Assembly (NCBI GenBank): GCA_016713225.1
Contig: JADJPO010000002.1
Span: 868,001-932,000 of the forward strand
Origin: Kineosporiaceae bacterium
GTDB lineage: Bacteria > Actinomycetota > Actinomycetes > Actinomycetales > Kineosporiaceae
Direction: 5' to 3'
DNA: 64,000 nt
A program made the position numbers and the translations under genes. Below, piece after piece: positions 1-9,569 of the stretch. Position 1 is the stretch's first letter, and every line of letters starts with the position of its first letter. Below the pieces are notes generated by a model that was not told the origin of the DNA, did no database searches, and saw nothing but the letters and a program-made list of their open reading frames with translations.

Positions 1-1
1 C

Positions 2-478
2 GATGCCGGCTCGGTGGACCCCAGGGCTCTTGCCGTGGCGGGTGCCGCCCTGGCGTTGTCGGTGCAGGGATCGACGGTGCTCGGACAGGTGCTCGTCCGC
101 ACGCTGGAGGGCTCCAACGCGATCTTGGACGGCCGGGTCGTCGTCGAGAACCGCCAGGTCGGCTGTCTGCGCTACTCGTTCGCTCCCAGGTCGTCCCGGG
201 TGCCGCGACGCTATCGCTGCAGCCCGACCCCGACGGCCGATCCCCTCACTCGCCCCGGCTACGTCTCGATCGACCGGGGCTCGCCGTCCTATCTGGCGCT
301 CGATCCGGGCTGCCCGGCCGAGATCGCCGAGGGGGGCGAGGGCGGTGCGGAGATGGGTGTACACCACCACCTCGGGCGCCCGGTACGAGTGCGCGCCGCT
401 GCCCGCCTGCTGGACGCGTACGTGCCCGTCGGACTGGAGCTCGGCGTTCGCGCGCCGGTCGCCGTAGGAGGGAGTTGA
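2..478 (+). CDS. eCIS-associated protein of unknown function (C-terminal part)
   Basis: The frame is open from the left edge, so only about the last 158 residues are visible. The GTG at 14 is in frame but lies inside a continuing open frame and is probably not the start. The visible part has an arginine/proline-rich segment followed by a His-rich stretch (GVHHHLG) and a leucine-rich end. This layout resembles a family I recall beside DUF6519 genes in eCIS loci, with a conserved MG-x-HH-L-x-P segment near the C-terminus. Its role in the particle is not known to me. The stop lies 2 nt before the next ATG, and that gene's ribosome site (AGGAGGGAG) lies inside this gene, so the two are co-transcribed. 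Confidence 0.55.
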   Translation, partial: DAGSVDPRALAVAGAALALSVQGSTVLGQVLVRTLEGSNAILDGRVVVENRQVGCLRYSFAPRSSRVPRRYRCSPTPTADPLTRPGYVSIDRGSPSYLALDPGCPAEIAEGGEGGAEMGVHHHLGRPVRVRAAARLLDAYVPVGLELGVRAPVAVGGS

Positions 479-480
479 CG

Positions 481-3459
481 ATGCACGGGGACTTCTCGCG
501 CAGGACGTTCGATGCCGCTGACCACTACCGGGCGGTGCTGCTGCAACAGGGCAGGGTGCTGCTGGACGCCGACGTCAACGAGCAGGCCGACATCACCACG
601 CATCACGACGAGGTGCGTACCCGCGACATCGTCGGGCGCAGCGGCGGGCCGGCCCCGTCCGGCGACGAGCCGGGGCCGTTCGCCATCGTCGGGCCGAGCG
701 CGACCGCCGCGAACCGGTGGCGCTTCCGGGACGAGGCCTGGACGGCGCTGCGCCTCACCCCGGGCCGGTACTCCGTGGACGGCGTCCTCGCCGAGAGCGA
801 CGGCGCACCGGCCGGCGGCTGGCCGTTGGCGCGGCAGCCGTACCTGCCCCCGATCAGCGAGGCCGAGCGCACCGGCGGGCTCGCCGAGCCGTCGACCGAT
901 GGCCGCTACGCCGCCTATCTCGACGTCTGGCAGCGGCAGGTCACCTTCGACGACGATCCACTGCTGTTGGAGTCGGCGCTCGGCGGACCCGACACCACGA
1001 CCCGCTCTCAGACCGTTTGGCAGGTGCGGCTCGAGCCCATCGCGAACAACGCCGTCCGTTGCTCGGATCTGCACGCCCTGGCCGCCGCCGGGCGCACGGC
1101 GCGCCGGCTGGTTGCCTCACTCGCCGAGCCGGAGGACGAGGCCAACCCGTGTGAGATCAGTGCCACCGGTGGCTACCAGCGACTCGAGAACCAGCTCTAC
1201 CGGGTGCAGGTGCACGACGAGCCGGACCCGACCGCGCCGCGGCCGCAAACCGGCACGTTCCTGTTCTCTCGGGACAACGGCAGCGTGGTCGCGGGGATCG
1301 CGGAGCTGACGCTCGACGGCGCCACTGCCGTCCTGACCCTCGACCGGCTCGGTCGGGACGACGAGCTGTCCTTCCGCGAGGGCCAGCTCGTCGAGGTGAC
1401 CAGTGCCGATCGCGAGCTGCGTGGGCTGCCGGGCTTCCTGGCCCACACCGCAGCTCCGACCGGAGCCGACCTGCCCATCACCTGGCTGGGCACGCCTCCG
1501 GTGGCCCCTGCCGAGGAGGCCGAGCTGGGCAGCCATCCGATCGTGCGTCGCTGGGAGGGCGGCCCGATCCCGATCGGCGCCGCCGCAGTCGACCTCGAGG
1601 ACGGCATCCAGGTGGCCTTCCCTGCCGGTGGCACGCTCCGAACTGGCGACCACTGGCTGATCCCGGCGCGCACCGTGCGCGAGGTCTACGGGCTGACCGC
1701 ACTGAGCGGCACGATCGAATGGCCCACCACGGCGGACGTGCCACCGGTCCCGCTGCCGCAACCGCCGGTCGGCCCGCAGCACCACCTCACGCCGCTGGCG
1801 ATTCTCAGCCGCTCGGGTGGCACCTGGTCGCTGGAATCCGATTGCCGGCTGCTGTTCCCCGCACTGACCGAACTGGTGGCGATCGACGAGGTCGGCGGTG
1901 ATGGTCAGGAGGCGATGCCCGGCGACCCGCTACCCGAGCCGCTGCGCGTGGCGGTGCGCTCCGGCGGCCGACCCGTGGTGGGTGCCCGAGTGCAGTTCAC
2001 GGCAAGCCACGGGGGAGTGCTCTCCGCCGAATCCAGGACCCCGGCGCCAGGGGGTCCGTCCGTGCTCGTGGTGGGCACCGACGCCGCCGGGGTCGCCGAC
2101 GTCCGCTGGATGTTGGCTCCCGGCACGCCGGTCCGGCCCAACCCTGCGACACAACGGGTCACGGCTCGGCGCCTGGATGACCACGACCAGCCGATCGATG
2201 CTCCAGTGGTCTTCACGGGGCGGTTGAGCATCGCGAGCCAGGTCGCCTGGCAGCCGCCGGACTGCGCCCGGTTCGCCGGGACCCGCACCGTGCAGCAGGC
2301 GCTCGAGGCGATCATCGACCGGCGAGAGCTGCGCTTGCTGGGCGGGGACGGCCAGGTGGTTCGGGAGCGCGGCACGGTGGTTCCCCGGCCGGTGCGGGTG
2401 GTGCTGGACGACGGATGCGGGCCGGTCGAGAAGGTGTTGGTCATCGCCAAGCCCGAGTCGGGGCGCGTGGCCGGTGCCGTCGAGGGGGAGCCGACCCCGG
2501 ACTCGCTGGAGGGCAGGCCGGGCGTGGACGACGCGGTGCCCACCGGCCCGGACGGCGTGGCCTCGTTCTGGTGGCAGCCGCAGGAGTTCGACGAGGCCGG
2601 GACCGCGGCCCTCGACCTGCTGCTGGACGGTGCCGGCGAGGCATCGATCCGCGTGACGGCCCAGCTCGACCCACCGGGCGGCGGGGGGTCGAATCTCACC
2701 GAGGGGCTGAACATCCATCGGTTGGTGTTCCGTACCCCCAACCCCACGACGTTCGAGAACGATGACACGATCGGGGCCAACGAACTGGCCACGGGGATCC
2801 AGGTGGTCCTGGATGGTCCCGTGGTGCCCGACACCGTGCAGGGCAAGCCGGTGGTTCGGGTCGAGCTCGACCTGCCCTGGCCGATCGGTGCCGACGGTGA
2901 TGCCTGGAAGTGGCCCGTTCCGCTGGGCACGCAACGGGTCACGCTCGACGCAACGCTCGACGTCAGCCGCGACAGCATCATCTGGACACCTCAGGAGGGC
3001 ACCTCTACGTGGCTGACGCAGGTCCTGTTCGAGCTCCTCGAGCCGATGGGCCTGAAGACGATCACGGGCTGGTTCGTGCTGGAGGGCTGGGCCATCGTGG
3101 CTCAGAAGAACCCCCGGTGGCACGTGAACTGTCACGCGAACACCGTCGTGGTCAATGCCTCACAGCGCACGCTGATCGATCTGCCGACCGACGACACCGT
3201 CGCCGGCGGACAGTTCCTGCAGTGGTTCCGCCTGCAACGGGTCGTGGAGCGGCAGCGCCGGGACGTGCCTCCGGTCGTGGGACGCACTGCCGCCGTGGCG
3301 CAGCGCGAACTGGAGACGGCCGGTTTCAGGGTATCCGTGGTGACGGCGCCAGATCCCTTGGTCCGCAAGGGAATCGTGATTCGCACCGTGCCCGAGCCAG
3401 GGACGTCGTTGGCACCGGCGTCGACCGTCGAGGTCGTGGTCTCGAGCGGTCGACTCTAG
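481..3459 (+). CDS. DUF6519 eCIS structural protein with C-terminal PASTA domain
   Basis: This is a protein of 992 residues. The N-terminus (MHGDFSRRTFDAADHYRAVL) and the following LLDADVNEQADI segment are hallmarks of the DUF6519 family found in contractile-injection and tail-like loci. The middle holds beta-rich, Ig-like segments (around residues 480-600). The last ~65 residues form a PASTA domain (PPVVGRTAAVAQRELETAGF, ending in VEVVVSSGRL), a fold that usually binds peptidoglycan or muropeptides. ATG 481 follows AGGAGGGAG at 466-474; an in-frame TTG at 475 has no better support. It ends 2 nt before the DUF4157 gene. By inference it is a surface or baseplate-proximal part; the PASTA domain could anchor the particle to the producer wall or recognise a target wall. 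Confidence 0.8.
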   Translation: MHGDFSRRTFDAADHYRAVLLQQGRVLLDADVNEQADITTHHDEVRTRDIVGRSGGPAPSGDEPGPFAIVGPSATAANRWRFRDEAWTALRLTPGRYSVDGVLAESDGAPAGGWPLARQPYLPPISEAERTGGLAEPSTDGRYAAYLDVWQRQVTFDDDPLLLESALGGPDTTTRSQTVWQVRLEPIANNAVRCSDLHALAAAGRTARRLVASLAEPEDEANPCEISATGGYQRLENQLYRVQVHDEPDPTAPRPQTGTFLFSRDNGSVVAGIAELTLDGATAVLTLDRLGRDDELSFREGQLVEVTSADRELRGLPGFLAHTAAPTGADLPITWLGTPPVAPAEEAELGSHPIVRRWEGGPIPIGAAAVDLEDGIQVAFPAGGTLRTGDHWLIPARTVREVYGLTALSGTIEWPTTADVPPVPLPQPPVGPQHHLTPLAILSRSGGTWSLESDCRLLFPALTELVAIDEVGGDGQEAMPGDPLPEPLRVAVRSGGRPVVGARVQFTASHGGVLSAESRTPAPGGPSVLVVGTDAAGVADVRWMLAPGTPVRPNPATQRVTARRLDDHDQPIDAPVVFTGRLSIASQVAWQPPDCARFAGTRTVQQALEAIIDRRELRLLGGDGQVVRERGTVVPRPVRVVLDDGCGPVEKVLVIAKPESGRVAGAVEGEPTPDSLEGRPGVDDAVPTGPDGVASFWWQPQEFDEAGTAALDLLLDGAGEASIRVTAQLDPPGGGGSNLTEGLNIHRLVFRTPNPTTFENDDTIGANELATGIQVVLDGPVVPDTVQGKPVVRVELDLPWPIGADGDAWKWPVPLGTQRVTLDATLDVSRDSIIWTPQEGTSTWLTQVLFELLEPMGLKTITGWFVLEGWAIVAQKNPRWHVNCHANTVVVNASQRTLIDLPTDDTVAGGQFLQWFRLQRVVERQRRDVPPVVGRTAAVAQRELETAGFRVSVVTAPDPLVRKGIVIRTVPEPGTSLAPASTVEVVVSSGRL

Positions 3460-3461
3460 TC

Positions 3462-6400
3462 ATGGCGCGGGGCGCGGCCGGGCAGCGTGTCCGGGAGCGA
3501 GAGTCGGACGCCGAGGCGCGGGCGCCGGCCCATCGGCAACCGACCCGCCGCCCGGCGTCCGCGCAGCGTGAGTCACCCGCCCGGGGTGAGCGGGCCGTTA
3601 CCGAGGCAGGAGTGGACGCGCGGCACGACGTCGGTCGGGTCGCCGTCCGACCTGCCGTACCCGGCCCGCGGCCGATGCGTGCCGAGGCGGTGAGTGCGCC
3701 CACGGACGTCGCCGAGCAGAACGCCGAAACCATTGCCCACGAGGTGGTTCGCACGATGCCACCCTCGGCTGTGGGCACCGCGGAACCGTCCGGTGGCCCC
3801 TTTCCGCAGGGCGTGCCACCGGCCGTGAACCGGGTGTTGGGCGCACCCTGGGGTGGCACGCCGCTGCCGCCGTCCGTGCGGTCGCGGATCGAGCCGCACC
3901 TGGGCGTCGACCTGGCAAGCGCCCGCGTGCTCTCTGGCCCGAACGCCGCGGTGGCGGCGGCGAGTGTGCAGGCACGCGCGTTCACCGCCGGCTCGACGAT
4001 CGTGCTGGGCCAGGGGGAGTCCGCCCATGACACCCGGCTGATGGCGCACGAGGCGGCGCACGTGGCGATGTTCGCCGACCTGGGTGCGCTCGCCGCCCAT
4101 CGCGCCACGATTCACCGCGATCTGCTCGACGGCATCACCCTGCCCTCGCTGCCGAGCATCAGTGTCGACGACCTCGTCCCGGCGTGGGTCCAGGACCAGA
4201 TCCGCGATCTGGTGCGCTCGATCCCCGGGTACACGATGCTCACCCAGGTGATCGGCGTCGACCCGCTCACCAGCGCGCCGGTGCGCACGGACTGGCAGGC
4301 GGTGCTCGACGAGCTGCTGGCCTACGGCCCGTTCGGGGCCGCCGTCGGCGCCGTACTGAACACCCTGAACGCCTTCGACTCCGTGGTCACCGAGGTGACC
4401 GACAGCCTGGCGCGGTACGGCCTCACCCTGAGCCGGATCACGGCCGACGTGGACGACGCCTGGAGCCGGCTCAGTCTGGCCGGCGGCGTCGAGGGCAACT
4501 TCGCGATCCTGCAGGGCGTCGTCGACGGCATCCTGGCCGACGTCCGGCGGTTCGTCACCGACCTCGCCGACCGGATCATCGCCATCGTGCGCGACGCGGT
4601 CGTCGATCTGGTCGAGCCGCTGCTCACCGGCGACGGGGCGCTCGGCCCGGTGTGGTCGCTGGCCACGAAGATCTTCCATCACGACCCGTTGCGCGGCGTG
4701 GACGTCGAGGCGGACACCGTCGACATCCTGGCCGACTTCATGCACCTGGTCGGCGAGGACGCCGCGCTGGAGCAGATGCGCGAACGCGGCACCCTCGAGA
4801 CGACGGCGGCCTGGCTCGACGAGCAGCTCGCCACGTTCCTTCAGCTGCTCGAGCAGGCCACCATGCTGTTCGCCGACGCGTGGGAGGCGATTCAGCCGGA
4901 GAACCTCGCCTCGCTGCCCGAGACCCTGCCGGGATTGGTGCAGCGGGAGCTGGGCCTGGTGGCCGGCATCGGAGCGTTCGCCGGATCCGTCCTGGCGAAG
5001 GTGCTCGCGCTGGTCAAGAACTCGTTGCTGGGCATGCTCAGCGAGCACGCCTACGACATCCCGGGGTTCCGGATGATCTCGGTGATCATCGGGTACAACC
5101 CGTTCACGCTCGAGCCGGTGCTCCTCACCCCCGAGACGCTCATCGCCGGGTTCATCACCCTGCTGCCGGGGGGCGAGGCGATCTATCAGGAGCTGTCGTC
5201 CAGCGGCGTCATTCCGGATGCCGCGGCGCGGATCAGCTCGGCGATGACCGAGCTCGGCATCACCGCCGAGCTCATCACCGCCACGTTCATCGGGTTGTGG
5301 GACACCCTCTCGTTGGAGGACCTGCTCGATCCGTTTGCCGCGTTCGAGCGCGTGGTGGCCCTGTTCGGTGACCCGCTGGCGCGGATCCTTCGGTTCGTCA
5401 CCGTGGTGATCGGTGTCGTCGTCGAGCTCGTGCTGCGGCTGATGGGCTTCCCGGTCGAGCTGTTGCAGCACGTGATCTCCGAGACCATGTCGGCGATCGA
5501 GGACATTCGCAACGACCCGATCGGGTTCCTGCAGAACCTGGTGCTGGCCCTCAAACAGGGCTTCATGTCCTTCTTCGACGGCATCGGCGGGTATCTGGTC
5601 GAGGGCCTGGTCGGGTGGCTGTTCCACGGTCTGGGCAAGCTGGGTGTCACCATCCCCCAGGACCTGTCGCTGCCCTCCATCCTGCAACTGGTGCTGGACG
5701 TGCTGGGGCTGTCGGCGGAGTTCCTGTGGCGCAAGTTGGGCGAGCACCTCGGCGAGGAGAAGGTCGCTCAGATCCGCGAGGCACTGGACACCCTGGGCGG
5801 GGTCTGGGACTTCATCCGGGACGTCGAGGAGCGCGGGCTGGTGGCGATCTGGGAGCGGGTGCAAGACCAGCTCAGCACGCTCTGGACGACGATCCTCGAG
5901 ATGGCGACCACCTGGATCCTCGAGACCCTCATCGTCCAGGGGACGATCAAGTTGCTGACCTTCCTCGATCCGACGTTCATCATGTCGATCGTCAACGGGT
6001 GCATTGCCTTCTACCAGGGCGTCCAGGCCACCATCGAGTGGATCAACGAGATCCTGCAGATCATCGACACCGTGGTCTCGACCATCGCCTCCATCGCCCG
6101 CGGCGACGTCACACCCGGGGCGCAACTGATCGAACGCGGTCTGGCCGAAGCGGTTCCGGTCGGCATCGGCTTCCTGGCCGCCCTGATCGGGATCGGCAAC
6201 GTGCCAAACAAGATCGCCGAGATCATCCTGAGTATCCGCGGCGTGGTCGAGGCGGCCATCGACTGGCTGATCGAACAAGCCCTGAAGCTGGGACGCGCCG
6301 CACTGGACGCCGTGACTGGTGTGACAACTGACGACAGCCCTATCGCTCCCGCCGCCGAGCAGACGGTGACGAGCGATGCCGATGCCAATCGAATTCCTGA

Positions 6401-7292
6401 AGGTCTCCCGCCGGAGGCGATCAAACAACAAGCCTTACGACTCGTCGAGCAGCTCTTGATAAGTCGGGACTTCGAGACGCCCAAGGAGGTCGCAACTACG
6501 ATCGCCGCGATCCTCGAAGCAAACCGCAGCAGCGGCCTCCACGATCTAGGGGTGTCTGTTCCGGATGAAGAGTCGATGGATCTCGAGATATCGGCATCAG
6601 CCTCTGCGCCAGATACCGGGATGATTCCGTTCACGACGGTGTTCAGTGTAGGCCCGGCGCCCGATCCCGATCAGTTCGAGGAGCAGGGCCGGGCAACCGT
6701 CGCGGCGATCTCAGTCGACGGTCGCATGCTCGGCACTGTTTCGCGGAGTAGGGGAGCAGATCCACCAGATCACGCTGAATGGATTCTCGTCGATGGGCCG
6801 ATGTGGCAGGAGGCGATCGACGCGATCGTTCAGGCGCCGCCGGGTGCACCGGTAGGGCAAGTGGCGCTGGCAATCAACCGAACCCCGTGCTCCTTCTGCG
6901 CGGATCACGTGGCCGAAGCTCTGGCCATTGTGGTGAGGGACCTACGTGCCGCAAACATCGTGGCTCCAGTGTTTGTTCTGGCGGCAACAGGTACATATGA
7001 ACCGCTGATTGACGCCAGTCAAGAGGAAATCGACGCTGACCGGGCGTTGTACACAGCTTGGGCACATGCGCGGGGGCTGACAACAAAAGCCGAGGTAGAT
7101 AGATACCTCGAGCGCCGTGTCTTGGTGACGCGTCTCGATCGTTTGGCGGCGACCAAATGGGAGGATCTCGAAGACTTGGTGGTGGCCGGCTGGGATATCC
7201 GAGCCCTGCAGGTCGCCCCTAAACTAAAGCCTTTCGGGCAGATCCTTGCTGATGCTTCGCGCAAGTTGGCGGCTGAGTTCCGGCCAGCCTGA
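3462..7292 (+). CDS. DUF4157 eCIS protein with C-terminal deaminase-fold toxin domain
   Basis: This is a protein of 1276 residues. Residues 1-130 are low-complexity and charged. Residues ~131-215 are a DUF4157 (eCIS core) domain with the metal-binding signature H196-E-A-A-H200. Residues ~240-990 are long amphipathic helices containing two diverged copies of an IPGY/IPGF...PLTS/PFTL unit (from ~240 and ~527). The C-terminal ~230 residues contain H1104-A-E1106 and P1142-C1143-S-F-C1146, the zinc-binding HAE and PCxxC motifs of the cytidine-deaminase-like superfamily, with the usual ~36-residue spacing. DUF4157 proteins are known from eCIS loci as carriers of diverse toxin domains, so a nucleic-acid or nucleotide deaminase cargo is the best reading. 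From ~6320 on, GC falls and rare codons appear (TTA at 6435, ATA at 6459). No immunity gene follows. The start ATG is 2 nt after the upstream stop and has no clear ribosome site of its own. Confidence 0.8.
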   Translation: MARGAAGQRVRERESDAEARAPAHRQPTRRPASAQRESPARGERAVTEAGVDARHDVGRVAVRPAVPGPRPMRAEAVSAPTDVAEQNAETIAHEVVRTMPPSAVGTAEPSGGPFPQGVPPAVNRVLGAPWGGTPLPPSVRSRIEPHLGVDLASARVLSGPNAAVAAASVQARAFTAGSTIVLGQGESAHDTRLMAHEAAHVAMFADLGALAAHRATIHRDLLDGITLPSLPSISVDDLVPAWVQDQIRDLVRSIPGYTMLTQVIGVDPLTSAPVRTDWQAVLDELLAYGPFGAAVGAVLNTLNAFDSVVTEVTDSLARYGLTLSRITADVDDAWSRLSLAGGVEGNFAILQGVVDGILADVRRFVTDLADRIIAIVRDAVVDLVEPLLTGDGALGPVWSLATKIFHHDPLRGVDVEADTVDILADFMHLVGEDAALEQMRERGTLETTAAWLDEQLATFLQLLEQATMLFADAWEAIQPENLASLPETLPGLVQRELGLVAGIGAFAGSVLAKVLALVKNSLLGMLSEHAYDIPGFRMISVIIGYNPFTLEPVLLTPETLIAGFITLLPGGEAIYQELSSSGVIPDAAARISSAMTELGITAELITATFIGLWDTLSLEDLLDPFAAFERVVALFGDPLARILRFVTVVIGVVVELVLRLMGFPVELLQHVISETMSAIEDIRNDPIGFLQNLVLALKQGFMSFFDGIGGYLVEGLVGWLFHGLGKLGVTIPQDLSLPSILQLVLDVLGLSAEFLWRKLGEHLGEEKVAQIREALDTLGGVWDFIRDVEERGLVAIWERVQDQLSTLWTTILEMATTWILETLIVQGTIKLLTFLDPTFIMSIVNGCIAFYQGVQATIEWINEILQIIDTVVSTIASIARGDVTPGAQLIERGLAEAVPVGIGFLAALIGIGNVPNKIAEIILSIRGVVEAAIDWLIEQALKLGRAALDAVTGVTTDDSPIAPAAEQTVTSDADANRIPEGLPPEAIKQQALRLVEQLLISRDFETPKEVATTIAAILEANRSSGLHDLGVSVPDEESMDLEISASASAPDTGMIPFTTVFSVGPAPDPDQFEEQGRATVAAISVDGRMLGTVSRSRGADPPDHAEWILVDGPMWQEAIDAIVQAPPGAPVGQVALAINRTPCSFCADHVAEALAIVVRDLRAANIVAPVFVLAATGTYEPLIDASQEEIDADRALYTAWAHARGLTTKAEVDRYLERRVLVTRLDRLAATKWEDLEDLVVAGWDIRALQVAPKLKPFGQILADASRKLAAEFRPA

Positions 7293-7601
7293 CAGGGATC
7301 TCGACCGGGGCAGTGATGCTGCGGTACGCAGCCGCAGGTCGGCTGCATAAGTCGGCAGGATGCCCATAGATGGATGGCGATGCAGGCCATCGTGACCACA
7401 CACCGCAGCCGGGTGTTCGTCCTCCCAACGAATCGAGTGGGCGAATAGTGCGCCATGAATCCGCCGAACAGAAGCGATGCTCCTGTGCCCACTCGGTGAG
7501 GCGCCCTCCTCAGCCTCCTCCACGATCGATCTCGCCGGGCGATCCCGTGGTGCGAGACAGACTCGAATGCTCCGGCCACCCGGTGTCACCAGGCACGTCG
7601 G
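7293..7601. other. Gap between converging eCIS arms, no gene seen
   Basis: This 309-bp spacer lies between the effector stop and the ATPase stop. Open frames on both strands lack a ribosome site, family similarity or high-GC codon bias. GC is lower than in the flanking structural genes, matching the toxin-encoding 3' end of the DUF4157 gene. It could be debris from replacement of an effector cassette. I found no convincing strong terminator hairpin. Confidence 0.5.
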
Positions 7602-9560
7602 CTATGACGGCATTCGTGTGTGGTTTGTCGACGTCCGGCCGTTCTTGGCGAGTTCCCACGCGGTGGCCGCAGCGACGTCCTCGGGGGTGACCTCACCCCG
7701 CGCGGCTCCCAGGTATGCGGCGGTCAGTGCCGCGGCCGCGATCCCACCGCCGGCCAGGTCGATCGCCGCCAGCGCCGCCGGGTCCAGGTCGGCCGTGGGG
7801 GTCTGTGCCGGGAACGCTCGGCGCCAGAGTTCGGTGCGGGCCGCGGCGTCCGGGTAGGGGAACGGGACGATGACGCGCAGCCGTCGCAGGAACGCCGAGT
7901 CCAGGGCGTTGCGGGCGTTCGTCGTCAGGATCGCCAACCCGCGGAACGACTCCACCCGCTGCAGCAGGTAGCCCACCTCGAGGTTGGCGTAGCGGTCATG
8001 GCTGTCGCGCACCTCGGTTCGCTTGCCGAACAACGCATCCGCCTCGTCGAACAGCAGCACGGCGCCACTGTCCTCAGCCGCCTCGAACACCCGCGCGAGG
8101 TTCTTCTCGGTCTCGCCGACGTACTTGTTCACCACCTGGCTCAGGTCGACCACCAGCAGGTCGAGCCCCAGCTCGCCGGCGACCACCTCGGCCGCCAGCG
8201 TCTTTCCGGTACCACTGGCCCCGGCGAACAGAGCCGCCGTCCCCAGCCCGCGGCCGTGACGGACGGCGAAGCCCCAGGTGTCGTTCACCATGGTCCGGTG
8301 ACGCACCGAGTCGACCAGGCCGTGTAGTTGGGCCAGCTGTGCCGGCGGCAACACGAGGTCGTCCCACTGGTGGTGCGGGGTCACGAGCCGGGCCAGGCCG
8401 TCGAACCGACGCCGAGCGCGTTCGCGGCAGGCCACCCACAGGTCGCCGCCGTGTGCTGCCTCGGTGGTGGTTGCCTCGAGGTCGGTCACGGACAGATCGA
8501 AGGCCCGAGCGGCCGAGCGCACCGTGTCGATGTGCACCGAGACCGACCCCCAGCGCAGCGCGGAGTCGCTCCCGTGCCGCAAGGCCACGCCGTGATGGTT
8601 CAGCAGGGCGGTCATCACCTCGACCCGCTCGGGTACCGGCAACCGCGGCACCGTGACGCGGGTCGCCGCTGTCGGCAGCGCTGTCCCGGGTCCGGCCAGG
8701 GCAACGGTCGGGGCATCGAGCGAGGTCATGGCCCGCAGCGCCCACGCGGCGCCGTCCTGGCCGGCACCCGACGTATCGCGCAGGTCGAACGCCCAGGCCG
8801 CCCTGGAGAGCACCGATTCTCGTTCCAGGAGCCGCAGCAGGCGTTCACGCTCGGGCGGTTCGCGGGGGAGGTCCTCCGGAGCCAGGATCCACAGCGCACG
8901 GTCGACGGCCCGTGCGGCCGATGCGGCGACAGGTTCGAGGTTGGCGGGCTGGACGCCGACGAGCACCGTCTGGTGCCCGGCCTGCCAACACGTCGCCAGC
9001 GTCGCGGCGGCATCGATCAACGAGGCCGCCGGGACACGCAGCGGTTCGGTGTGTTGGGCGAGAGCGGCCACCTCGGGATCGAGATAGCCGACGCCGAGCA
9101 GTTCGTGCAGCACCCGTTCGTCGACGACGATCGGGCTGCGCGAGGGTGAGGTCGGGTCGAGCAGCTGGACCAGGCGCCAGCGGCGTAGTGGCGCCACCGG
9201 GGTGAGGGCGCTCCAATGGGCCTGCGGCAGAACCCGCAACGCGAGGGCGAAGGTCAGGTGCGCACTGCCCGAGGCCGCGGCGAGCTCGGCGGCGCACTGG
9301 CCCACCAGTTCGGGGCCGGCGGCGAGCAGCAGCACGGACCGCTCGAACTCACTCAGCCCGAACCCGGCGGCGATCCGGTCCAGGGGAGTCGGGTCGGGAG
9401 CGGCCATCCGTGCCTGCTCGAGCCGGGACGTCGCGGCAGTGGCGTCCTCGCCGCGAACCAGACAGCGCGTCACGTCGAGTTCGGCGAGCAGGACGCTCTG
9501 GGGTGGTGCCGGTGGTTCGGCCTCGGCCGCCGGGTTCGGGTCGGGGTGCGTGTCGGGCAC
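7602..9560 (-). CDS. eCIS AAA+ ATPase
   Basis: This is a protein of 652 residues from a GTG start. It has a poorly conserved N-terminal half and a C-terminal AAA+ module. Walker A is GASGTGKT (around residue 446), Walker B is LLFDEADALF (around 501), and a sensor segment ILTTNARNALDSAFLRRL is followed by an arginine-containing second region. Most eCIS and phage-tail-like loci encode one such ATPase, thought to act in assembly or disassembly (Afp15/Pvc15 type); the role here is inferred. It is the last gene of the minus-strand arm, 9 nt after the DUF4255 gene, and converges on the effector gene. Confidence 0.88.
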   Translation of the reverse strand: MPDTHPDPNPAAEAEPPAPPQSVLLAELDVTRCLVRGEDATAATSRLEQARMAAPDPTPLDRIAAGFGLSEFERSVLLLAAGPELVGQCAAELAAASGSAHLTFALALRVLPQAHWSALTPVAPLRRWRLVQLLDPTSPSRSPIVVDERVLHELLGVGYLDPEVAALAQHTEPLRVPAASLIDAAATLATCWQAGHQTVLVGVQPANLEPVAASAARAVDRALWILAPEDLPREPPERERLLRLLERESVLSRAAWAFDLRDTSGAGQDGAAWALRAMTSLDAPTVALAGPGTALPTAATRVTVPRLPVPERVEVMTALLNHHGVALRHGSDSALRWGSVSVHIDTVRSAARAFDLSVTDLEATTTEAAHGGDLWVACRERARRRFDGLARLVTPHHQWDDLVLPPAQLAQLHGLVDSVRHRTMVNDTWGFAVRHGRGLGTAALFAGASGTGKTLAAEVVAGELGLDLLVVDLSQVVNKYVGETEKNLARVFEAAEDSGAVLLFDEADALFGKRTEVRDSHDRYANLEVGYLLQRVESFRGLAILTTNARNALDSAFLRRLRVIVPFPYPDAAARTELWRRAFPAQTPTADLDPAALAAIDLAGGGIAAAALTAAYLGAARGEVTPEDVAAATAWELAKNGRTSTNHTRMPS

Positions 9561-9569
9561 GGCGCGGCC

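Noticed and set aside
3573..6431. 952-codon open frame antisense to the DUF4157 gene
   Set aside because: Asp/Gln/His-rich composition without domains, no ribosome site; a high-GC shadow of the real gene.
7219..7589. Minus-strand frames after the effector as an immunity gene
   Set aside because: No ribosome site, poor codon bias, overlap with the effector 3' end and no recognisable immunity-type fold.
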